DNA from: an uncultured Collinsella sp.
GTDB taxonomy: Bacteria; Actinomycetota; Coriobacteriia; Coriobacteriales; Coriobacteriaceae
NCBI GenBank assembly: GCA_902475445.1
Contig: CABRZN010000012.1
Coordinates: 1 to 29,678 of the forward strand
Length of the DNA: 29,678 bases
Direction: 5' to 3'
Position numbers and translations under genes: made by a program. This document shows positions 23,918 through 29,678 of the stretch, piece by piece; the first letter of the stretch is position 1, and each line of letters begins with the position of its first letter. The notes below the pieces were generated by a model. That model did no database searches. It saw only the letters and a list, made by a program, of their open reading frames with translations, and was not told the origin of the DNA.

Positions 23918-23946
23918 TTGGCAGGTCGGCGGCGTATCCTTGTAAT
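23918..23946 (+). promoter_or_regulatory. Putative promoter for the CmpB-like gene
   Basis: TTGGCA and TGTAAT are 17 bases apart, 26 bp before the ATG at 23973. In the rest of the 285-bp gap to purF I see only GATTACAA (23881) and TTGTAATC (23940), which form an inverted pair around this promoter, and the purF promoter. Confidence 0.45.
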
Positions 23947-23972
23947 CAAGGACAAAGCGAGAAAGGTTCTGT

Positions 23973-25202
23973 ATGGATCGAAACGGACTCGACCCCAGCG
24001 TCCCCAGCGCCACGGAGGTCAAGAAGATTCCCCTCATCATTAAGGTGTACGCCGTCCTGTGCATCCTGTCCGGCGTGGGCACACTCCCGTCAGTCGCCGC
24101 CTTTATGTGGCAGGTCATCACCGCGCTCATCAACGGCAATGCCGCCGAAAAGCTCGGCGACAATATGCTGGTCTCGGTTGGACTCATTGTCGCCGGCATC
24201 ATGCTCTCTGCGGCAAGTGCCGTCATCCTGATCATCTTTGGCCTGGACCTTATCAAAAACCAGCGCCGCAACGCCGCCCGCCTGTCCTACATCCTTATTG
24301 CATTCACCGTCGTCGAGCTTTTGGTCGACGTGATGCTCCAGGGCATCGGGCTCTTCTTGCTTCGTCCCGCTATTCAGCTCGGTATCCTCATCGCGCTTTC
24401 AGCCACCGTCGATCCTACGCTTCGCCAGGAGCGCGAACTGCAGCGCCGCCTGCAGGAGATGCTCGACCGCGATGCCGCCGCCGAGGGCATGCTCGGCCGC
24501 GACGAAACCGGCGAGGGCTACATCAAGCTCAACTACTTCAACCTGTTCTGGGTATTCCTCGTCTGCTGCGTGCTCGGCCTGATCGCCGAGGACATCTGGC
24601 ACATGACGGTCGACGATCCAGGCGTCTACCAGGACCGCGCCGGCATGCTGTTTGGTCCCTTCAGCCCCATCTATGGCTTTGGTGCCGTACTCATGACCAT
24701 GGTGCTCAACCGCTTCTATAAAAAGAACCCCATCATCATTTTCCTGGTAAGCGCTGTGCTCGGCGCGAGCTTTGAGGTGTTCGTGGGCTGGTTTATGCAG
24801 ACCTCATTTGGCGTGGTCTCGTGGAGCTACTCGCACATGAAGCTGTTCGGCATGCCCGACCCACTCGCCGTCCTTACGGGCGGACGCACCTGCACGGGCT
24901 TTGCCTGCCTGTGGGGCCTGGGTGGCCTTATCTGGATCAAGCTGCTGCTGCCGAGGCTGCTCAAGCTCATCAACATGATTCCGTGGAAGAGTCGCTACTC
25001 GGCTACCGTCATCTTTACCGTCATTATGCTGGTCGACGGCGTCATGACGCTGCAGTCGCTCGACTACTGGTACCAGCGCGTCAACGGCACGGAGCCGGAT
25101 ATTCCCGTCGCGCAGTTCTACGGCAAGTATTTTGATAACGACTACATGGAGAACCGCTTCCAGAGTATGACCATGAGCCCCAAGGATGCGACGCGCGTGT
25201 AG
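23973..25202 (+). CDS. CmpB-like (putative ABC-transporter type IV) membrane protein
   Basis: A 409-residue polytopic membrane protein. About four hydrophobic segments lie in the first 165 residues, then a charged stretch (RQERELQRRLQEMLDRDAAAEG), then about five more from residue 190. The second part resembles the family called putative ABC-transporter type IV: LFWVFLVCCVLGLIAEDIW, GPFSPIYGFGAVLMTM, GASFEVFVGWFMQ and TGFACLWGLGGLIW. No ATPase or binding protein is next to it, and the family's function is not established. GAAAGG precedes the ATG. It stands alone between the divergent purF unit and a shared terminator. Confidence 0.8.
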   Translation: MDRNGLDPSVPSATEVKKIPLIIKVYAVLCILSGVGTLPSVAAFMWQVITALINGNAAEKLGDNMLVSVGLIVAGIMLSAASAVILIIFGLDLIKNQRRNAARLSYILIAFTVVELLVDVMLQGIGLFLLRPAIQLGILIALSATVDPTLRQERELQRRLQEMLDRDAAAEGMLGRDETGEGYIKLNYFNLFWVFLVCCVLGLIAEDIWHMTVDDPGVYQDRAGMLFGPFSPIYGFGAVLMTMVLNRFYKKNPIIIFLVSAVLGASFEVFVGWFMQTSFGVVSWSYSHMKLFGMPDPLAVLTGGRTCTGFACLWGLGGLIWIKLLLPRLLKLINMIPWKSRYSATVIFTVIMLVDGVMTLQSLDYWYQRVNGTEPDIPVAQFYGKYFDNDYMENRFQSMTMSPKDATRV

Positions 25203-25235
25203 CGCCACGCAATGCCGAGATTTTTCAATGCACAG

Positions 25236-25278
25236 AAAAGCCCGCTGGCAGACTGATTGAACTGCCAGCGGGCTTTTT
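25236..25278. terminator. Bidirectional terminator
   Basis: AAAAGCCCGCTGGCAG and CTGCCAGCGGGCTTTT form a 16-bp stem with A- and T-runs on the two sides. It ends the plus-strand CmpB-like gene and the minus-strand MoaE-like gene. Confidence 0.92.
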
Positions 25279-25301
25279 GTTGGCGAGTGCTGCTGCCGGC
25301 C

Positions 25302-25718
25302 TTACGCCTCGCGCTCGACCTCGCTCACACACTCATTTTTGATGGTACCGACGAGCGCCTGCAGCGCATCGACGACATGCGGGCGAATGTCCCCGCCAAT
25401 GAGCACGAGCATGATGTCGTCGCCCACGGTAAGCTCGCCACTCGCCAGCCACACACGCACATAGCCGATACCCGGCATCGTGCGCGTCGCCTCGATAGCG
25501 GCCTGCACCTTATCGGCATCGAAGCCGAACACCATGCCGCCCACCTTATGTCCAGGCGCCACACCATCTGTCTCGACCCCACGCACCTCGGACTTAGGCG
25601 TCGCACGCACCACGCCGTTGTGTGTCAGGTACATCCCACAATCAGCCGCCGAAACATCGGCCTTGGCTTCGCGCAGACAAGCATCAACCGAAGGCATCGA
25701 TTTGCCACTTTCAAGCAT
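25302..25718 (-). CDS. MoaE-like protein (molybdopterin synthase catalytic-subunit fold)
   Basis: A 138-residue protein that follows the MoaE pattern: CGMYLTHNGVVRA at about residue 27, a central VGGMVFGFD, then VRVWLASGELTVGDDIMLVLIGG and RPHVVDALQALVGTIKNECVSE. MoaE transfers sulfur from MoaD to precursor Z. Here the tail that in MoaE reads K-x-x-x-P-x-W-K-x-E is IKNECVSEVE, so the first catalytic Lys may be kept but the Trp-Lys pair is not. No moaD, moaA or moaC is nearby. AAGGAG precedes two tandem ATGs (25721 and 25718); the second has better spacing. Possibly a repurposed MoaE paralogue. Confidence 0.65.
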   Translation of the reverse strand: MLESGKSMPSVDACLREAKADVSAADCGMYLTHNGVVRATPKSEVRGVETDGVAPGHKVGGMVFGFDADKVQAAIEATRTMPGIGYVRVWLASGELTVGDDIMLVLIGGDIRPHVVDALQALVGTIKNECVSEVEREA

Positions 25719-25771
25719 CATTTCTCCTTTTGATTTCCAGGGTAGTCTTTTTGGGACGGGGCCCGGACACT

Positions 25772-26770
25772 TTATTCCTCGACCGGCGTGAGCACCATGA
25801 CGGCGCGCGTATTGCTAAATGACAGCGAACGGCAGGTCACAAGCGTTACGACCTTGGTTGCCGAAGCGGCACGCTCGGTGGCGTCGCTCGCCACGGCAGA
25901 AGCACCGTCGAGCATCTCGGACAGATAGCTCTTCAGTCCGTCATCGCCTTCAAAGTTGGGCGTGCGCGCCTTGGCATACGTGTCCTCGACCACCTTGGTC
26001 GCCAGCGGGCGCAACTTATACGTCGCATCGCGCGTGATGTAGTACACGTATTCCATGCTGTCGAACGTCGTCTGATCGGTCGTATCCGAAATCACGTTGA
26101 ACATCGAACCGTCATTCATATGATGACCGTAAATCGTGGTCTGCTGATCCACCATGCCCGGCGCGGTGTCGTCGCTATCCAAGAAGATGGCTCCCGAGGC
26201 ATTGGCGGTGCCGTCGAACAGCGTGTTGAGGTACTCGGAGTTGTTGTTGGTCTGCACCACGGGGTAGTTGATGTTGGTGCCGGGCACGTAAATCCAACCT
26301 ACAACCTCGGGATTTGTCTGGGCAAGCGCATTGAAGTCGATAACCGGCACGCCGCTGGCGTCCTTGTCGCTCACATATTGCTTTTCGATTTTTTGATACG
26401 ACTCGCTCGCCTGCTTATAGCCAATCTGCGCGTTGATAAAGATGGCGGCCGCGGCAACGATCAGGCCAATGCCGATGATGATGAGCAGAATGGGAATGAC
26501 GGAGCGGCGCTTTTTGCGCGGCGGCTCGGTATAGCTCGATGGCGCGGTATGCGCCGAAGAGCGAGGTAACTTCTTGGCCGTACTGTATGACGAAGGGCGA
26601 TATGCATCAGGTGTATCCTGACGGCGATGCTTCGCCGGCGTCACGGGGCGCGGCGCGCGCGGCTGCTGAGGAGAGGATGTCCGACCCTGCTGCGGTGCGC
26701 GGACTGCTCCCGACTTGGCTGAATCGGGAATCCGAGAAGCCGAAAAACGCTTTCCCTGATAGTCGGACAT
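25772..26770 (-). CDS. Class B sortase
   Basis: A 332-residue membrane transpeptidase that would cut a sorting signal on surface proteins and join them to the wall or to pilins. The first 90 residues are a Pro/Ser/Lys/Arg-rich cytoplasmic region, then comes one membrane helix (about 91-112), then the sortase domain: GWIYVPGTNINYPVVQ, FLDSDDT, TTIYGHHMNDG (catalytic His) and LVTCRSLSFSNTR (catalytic Cys 313, Arg 322). The spacing fits class B. AAGGAG precedes the ATG. It lies 36 bp after purE; no sortase substrate with a sorting motif is in the window. Confidence 0.9.
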   Translation of the reverse strand: MSDYQGKRFSASRIPDSAKSGAVRAPQQGRTSSPQQPRAPRPVTPAKHRRQDTPDAYRPSSYSTAKKLPRSSAHTAPSSYTEPPRKKRRSVIPILLIIIGIGLIVAAAAIFINAQIGYKQASESYQKIEKQYVSDKDASGVPVIDFNALAQTNPEVVGWIYVPGTNINYPVVQTNNNSEYLNTLFDGTANASGAIFLDSDDTAPGMVDQQTTIYGHHMNDGSMFNVISDTTDQTTFDSMEYVYYITRDATYKLRPLATKVVEDTYAKARTPNFEGDDGLKSYLSEMLDGASAVASDATERAASATKVVTLVTCRSLSFSNTRAVMVLTPVEE

Positions 26771-26806
26771 GGCTCTCCTTATGCTGCAAATGGACTGGCA
26801 GAGCGC

Positions 26807-27271
26807 TTAGGCGTCAGCCATCTCCTGCTTCATCTTCTCGATAACCTTGCGGTACTCGGGGTCGCATGCGCCCAGAATCTGTGTGGCGTAAATGGCAGCG
26901 TTCTTGGCACCGTTGATGGCCACACAGGCAACGGGCACGCCCGAAGGCATCTGCACCATCGACAGCAGCGAGTCCATACCACCCAGATCGCTCGTCTTCA
27001 TAGGCACACCGATGACCGGCAGCGGCGTAAACGCAGCCACGACACCGCCCAGGTGAGCAGCCTTGCCAGCAGCAGCGATAATCACCTTGATACCGCGGTC
27101 GGCAGCAGTCGAGGCCCACTCATGGACCTTCGCCGGCGTGCGATGTGCGCTCGCAATGACGAGCTCATAGGGCACGCCCAGTGCCTCGAGCTCGGCGGTG
27201 CAACCTTCCATAACGCCCAGATCGGACTTGGAGCCCATGATGATCCCGACAACCGGCTTCTGATCTGCCAT
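26807..27271 (-). CDS. purE: 5-(carboxyamino)imidazole ribonucleotide mutase
   Basis: A 154-residue PurE that moves the carboxyl group of N5-CAIR to carbon 4 in purine synthesis. Class I motifs: GIIMGSKSDLGVM, SAHRTPAKVHEWA, IIAAAGKAAHLGGVVA, PVIGVPMKT and GVPVACVAINGAKNAAI. Length is normal. The ATG at 27271 lies nine bases after AGGAGG; an in-frame TTG at 27277 is too close to that site. No purK follows; the sortase gene does. A -10-like TATACT (27340-27335) is upstream on the minus strand. Confidence 0.96.
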   Translation of the reverse strand: MADQKPVVGIIMGSKSDLGVMEGCTAELEALGVPYELVIASAHRTPAKVHEWASTAADRGIKVIIAAAGKAAHLGGVVAAFTPLPVIGVPMKTSDLGGMDSLLSMVQMPSGVPVACVAINGAKNAAIYATQILGACDPEYRKVIEKMKQEMADA

Positions 27272-27357
27272 AAACAAAGACCTCCTGTTGAGAGCGGTGA
27301 CGCGGCGGATCCGCGACCCTTAACTACTGAGAGTAGTATAGCTGCTCCCGTCCCTGC

Positions 27358-27462
27358 GGTCTCCGGGTGCCCCGCGGCGGGCTGGGTTTTTATCTTCGCT
27401 CCCCTTGTTTCGCAAAGTCGCTCAGCTAAATAACCCAGCCCGCCGCGGGGCACCCGGGGACC
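27358..27462. repeat. 31-bp stem-loop upstream of purE, loop shared with 10055-10132
   Basis: Arms 27363-27388 and 27432-27457 are perfect 26-mers; they extend to 31 bp with one G-T pair. The 43-base loop contains TCCCCTTGTTTCGCAAAGTCG, a close match to the loop of the hairpin after prs, although the arms are unrelated. It lies within the 276-bp gap between purE and the small acidic ORF, where no other gene is seen. Confidence 0.85.
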
Positions 27463-27547
27463 TACCGGATATTGCCATGACATACGTTGGCTGATTTGGT
27501 TTTGATGAAAGGTTAACGGAGGGTGATGAGCCGTTTCGTTGCTAGGT

Positions 27548-27676
27548 TTAGAAATCCTCTTCGTCCCATGCCTCAAACTCGACTTCGTCCATCTGATCGA
27601 GTTCTTCTTGACTTATGCCCAGGTCTTTCATGAGGTCGATTAGCGAAATGAGTTCATCTTCATCCGTTGTAGCCAT
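27548..27676 (-). CDS. Small acidic ORF, 42 residues, behind the duplicated leader
   Basis: ATG to TAA, about one third Asp/Glu, with a predicted helical pattern (DELISLIDLMKDLGIS, then QEELDQMDEVE) and an acidic end EAWDEEDF. The ATG is 32 bases after the copy of the leader repeat, as in the AlbA_2 gene (30 bases), and both genes start ATGGCT. The frame is open further upstream; a TTG at 27700 with AAAGGGG before it would give 50 residues. No family was recognised. Small acidic proteins can be antitoxins or DNA-mimics, but nothing here proves either. Confidence 0.5.
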   Translation of the reverse strand: MATTDEDELISLIDLMKDLGISQEELDQMDEVEFEAWDEEDF

Positions 27677-27708
27677 TCGTTTGAGCACCAAATCCAACAA
27701 GGCAGACC

Positions 27709-27820
27709 CCTTTGCACCATCTCGACTCCATCATTGTGTCAAATGGGACAAAACAAAGCAAAACACCAGCTAGATGCTATACCCCATCTTTTACCCCATG
27801 TGGGGTAAAAGATGGGGTAT
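27709..27820. repeat. Leader repeat, copy A (before the small acidic ORF)
   Basis: About 112 bp that matches copy B (29339-29451) at roughly 92%: eight substitutions and one indel. It holds a perfect stem-loop (27776-27797 with 27802-27823, loop ATGT), repeated ACCCCAT/ATGGGGT words and, on the minus strand, a TTGACA hexamer. It starts 13 bp after the AlbA_2 gene stop. Confidence 0.9.
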
Positions 27821-27832
27821 AGCGAAGTCAAA

Positions 27833-29308
27833 TTATCTGGAGACTATCCATCGCCCCTTGGAGCGGCTTCCTTCCCTTTCAAGAACGCCGTCGCTTTTAA
27901 GCTCTTTTATATCGCGGTCAATCGTGCTCTTACCAACTCCGAGTTGAGTTCTAACTTCTCCAAGCGTCATTGTTGGATCTTGAGAAAGGAGCTCTAAGAT
28001 TCTCTTTTTTCTATCCCGTACCAACCCGGTGCTTTTTGAGGACACAACACTCGGAGCAGGGCCAAACGCACCTCTTTTATAAAGAGTAACAAGAAAATAC
28101 AATCTTGCTTCATCCGTTTCGAACAGCGGAGCAGGTGAACCGTTTTGCTCCAATGAGCGCAAGATTTTCCGAAACCCCGTATTTCTACCCTCAGTAAGAT
28201 GTGGCTCTTTGAGGAACTCGCCAACGCGTCGGTTCCTATAACGCCTGCTTACTGCCCGATATTCCTTAAGTCCATCAATCGAAATAGACCTATCCGCGCC
28301 AGGATGGCTCAAGATTTCAATTCTATTCTCCAGCACCCTCACTTCAATGGGCTCGCGAGAGTCGTAACCCTTATGGTAGACAGCGTTTGAGAGAGTTTCC
28401 TCTAGCGCCGCGAATGGATAGTTAAACACGCGCTCGGATTCCGCAACGTCCGCTTTCTTTATCACCTCTTCGGCGATTACATTGTTTTTTAAATAGAGCA
28501 AGGCATCCCTCAGTTGCTGCTGAATTGGCCCTTGAAATGTGTGCTCAATTATCCTATTTCCGCCTTCGCCATCCGGCATTTCGACAACGTCTATCTGCGC
28601 ATACGGAAACCATTTTTCCGGATTCATCGAGAAGAAGAGGAGTCCCACGTTCTTGGGCTTTAGGTACTCATCGGGACCCTCCGCAATATTCATGCTTCGG
28701 CACAGTTCGCCGAACAGCATCGAGTCAGCCAATTCATACAATGAGCTGCCAATTTCCTTCAAATGGCCCTTGATCAACGTTATGTTAAGATCGGCGAGAT
28801 CCGCTGAGTGGTTTACGCGATCATCAAAGGGCACATTATTTGCCAGGTTATAGAGGTCACGTTTTTCCTCATCACTCGGCTCAATTGTACTAGCCATTTT
28901 TCTGATCCAGCAGATACGGTCCCCACCCCTCTTGGTAGGCGTCTTCGGAGACGAGTACGGACGTACGCTTCCGCCGGGAACCCAAACAACTATAAATAGC
29001 TTGCCATCATATTTGGCCACTTCTGTTATAGGGCTATAAGCTGGTTGAATGAGTTTGCACTTATTCAGCATGTCTTTGAGATACACGTCGACCTGCTCTG
29101 GGGACACGCCAACAAGCTCCGAAGGCCTACCATCCTTCTGCGCTACGCCGATTACAAGATAGCCGCCGCCCCAGTTATCTATGTCATTTGCGAACGCACA
29201 AATGGTCTTCAACGACGCTTTGGGGTCCCAGGTGGTTTTAAACTCGATCCTCGCCCACTCGACAACCCCGCCGCTCAAAAGAGTTTGTATGTTCGTTGGG
29301 AGAGCCAT
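27833..29308 (-). CDS. AlbA_2 (Schlafen-like) / HATPase_c_4 / winged-helix protein
   Basis: A 491-residue protein of the COG2865 type. The AlbA_2 domain is at about 10-130, with VEWARIEFKTTWDPKASLKT and WGGGYLVIGV. The GHKL-type ATP-binding segment at about 300-345 shows the N-box as EETLSNAVYHKGY, followed by IEVRVLENRIEILSHPG. The last 60 residues (RKKRILELLSQDP, LGVGKSTIDRDIKEL) form a winged helix for DNA binding. Such proteins occur near mobile and defence genes and as regulators; the function here is not known. The ATG at 29308 has GGTGAAAGA upstream, 30 bp after the leader repeat; in-frame ATG at 29338 is an alternative. The gene is more AT-rich than its neighbours, suggesting transfer. 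Confidence 0.85.
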   Translation of the reverse strand: MALPTNIQTLLSGGVVEWARIEFKTTWDPKASLKTICAFANDIDNWGGGYLVIGVAQKDGRPSELVGVSPEQVDVYLKDMLNKCKLIQPAYSPITEVAKYDGKLFIVVWVPGGSVRPYSSPKTPTKRGGDRICWIRKMASTIEPSDEEKRDLYNLANNVPFDDRVNHSADLADLNITLIKGHLKEIGSSLYELADSMLFGELCRSMNIAEGPDEYLKPKNVGLLFFSMNPEKWFPYAQIDVVEMPDGEGGNRIIEHTFQGPIQQQLRDALLYLKNNVIAEEVIKKADVAESERVFNYPFAALEETLSNAVYHKGYDSREPIEVRVLENRIEILSHPGADRSISIDGLKEYRAVSRRYRNRRVGEFLKEPHLTEGRNTGFRKILRSLEQNGSPAPLFETDEARLYFLVTLYKRGAFGPAPSVVSSKSTGLVRDRKKRILELLSQDPTMTLGEVRTQLGVGKSTIDRDIKELKSDGVLEREGSRSKGRWIVSR

Positions 29309-29338
29309 TCTTTCACCATCCACAATAACCAGCTGCAT

Positions 29339-29451
29339 CCTTTGCACCATCTTAACCCCATTCATTGGGTCAAATGGGGCAAAACGAAGCAAAACACCAG
29401 CTAGATGCTATACCCCATCCTTTACCCCATGTGGGGTAAAGGATGGGGTAT
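29339..29451. repeat. Leader repeat, copy B (before the AlbA_2 gene)
   Basis: Counterpart of copy A. The stem-loop is 29410-29428 with 29433-29451, loop ATGT. One stem pair differs from copy A on both sides (T-A in A, C-G in B), so pairing is kept. On the minus strand it has TTGACC where copy A has TTGACA. Confidence 0.9.
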
Positions 29452-29510
29452 TGAACTGTTTAGCCAGAAGACCTGGCAATAGATGATGGACAGTGGATTC
29501 AGCGCCAAAA

Positions 29511-29544
29511 GGTCAGCCGGCGAATGAGAATTCTCCGGCTGACC
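29511..29544 (-). terminator. Hairpin, probable minus-strand terminator
   Basis: GGTCAGCCGG and CCGGCTGACC pair perfectly; on the minus strand the stem is followed by TTTTGG. Would end a gene entering from the right edge. Confidence 0.6.
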
Positions 29545-29555
29545 CCATACAAAAC

Positions 29556-29605
29556 GTGGGCTCTGTCGTTCGAACGAACGACAGAGCCCACACTCACTTT
29601 TTATT
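29556..29605. terminator. 17-bp perfect hairpin with T-run
   Basis: Arms 29556-29572 and 29575-29591 pair perfectly with a two-base centre. The plus side is followed by CTTTTTATT and the minus side by GTTTTG, so it may act in both directions. No gene of more than a few codons is seen between 29453 and 29610. Confidence 0.75.
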
Positions 29606-29610
29606 CAGCC

Positions 29611-29678
29611 CTAGTCATCGCGCAAAGCCCCTTCTGCAGCACACGGTGCAACCAAGCCACCGCAGGCCGGGGCGGGGG
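29611..29678 (-). CDS. Possible C-terminal end of a gene entering from the right
   Basis: A minus-strand frame ends at a TAG (29613-29611) about 20 bp before a terminator pair, with a tail LVAPCAAEGALRDD. Another frame stays open to a TAA at 29601 (ending LCAMTRAE). Either could be the true tail. Only 22 codons are visible, so no product can be given. Confidence 0.3.
   Translation of the reverse strand, partial: PAPACGGLVAPCAAEGALRDD

Noticed and set aside
27528..27635. A 35-codon plus-strand ORF after GGAGGGTG, opposite the small acidic ORF
   Set aside because: The Shine-Dalgarno-like site is too close to the ATG and the Arg-rich product is what antisense of an acidic gene gives.
1..29678. 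CRISPR arrays, tRNA and rRNA genes
   Set aside because: No regularly spaced direct repeats and no cloverleaf or rRNA segments were recognised. The repeats seen are hairpins or the single leader duplication.

Overview
The window is GC-rich bacterial chromosome with dense, operon-packed genes. Gene content and style (Fe-S type PurF, fused EcfA-EcfA, FolP-FolK fusion, NfnAB, class B sortase, CmpB-like membrane protein, no outer-membrane genes) suggest a Gram-positive anaerobic actinomycete, most likely class Coriobacteriia and perhaps Collinsella. That assignment is inferred from gene content and base composition, not from a marker gene.

Layout. 1-2908 (minus): sirtuin deacylase, then a FolP-FolK fusion, then the start of a biotin-ligase-like gene that runs off the left edge. 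3022-3840 (plus): exonuclease III. 3987-7236 (minus): an ECF vitamin transporter, T component, fused double ATPase and S component. 7436-13492 (plus): glmU, prs, pth and the nfnAB pair. 13620-17321 (minus): a polar amino-acid ABC importer (ATPase, Tat/lipobox binding protein, two permeases) ending in a cytidylate-kinase-like gene. 17594-19912 (minus): YqeY, a membrane-anchored parvulin foldase and a lone PTS EIIA. 20065-23687 (minus): purF, purM, purN. 23973-25202 (plus): a CmpB-like membrane protein. 25302-27271 (minus): purE, class B sortase and a MoaE-like protein. 27548-29451 (minus): a more AT-rich island with an AlbA_2/HATPase/winged-helix protein and a 42-residue acidic ORF, each behind its own copy of a ~112-bp leader. 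29453-29678: hairpins and possibly the tail of another gene.

How the genes work together. Prs makes PRPP, which PurF uses; PurN, PurM and PurE act later in the same IMP pathway. PurN needs 10-formyl-tetrahydrofolate, which ties it to the folate genes at the left edge. GlmU supplies UDP-GlcNAc for the wall; the sortase and foldase act at the cell surface.

The most unusual content is non-coding. Many intergenic gaps hold hairpins whose loops are alike (a GGGGACAG core, or a second core seen after prs and before purE) while their long, perfect arms differ from copy to copy. A 189-bp insert with inverted ends sits in frame inside the fused EcfA gene and encodes its linker. The duplicated leader around the AlbA_2 gene has a 19-22 bp stem in which the two copies differ by a compensating base-pair change. 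These three are the best candidates for undescribed biology here.
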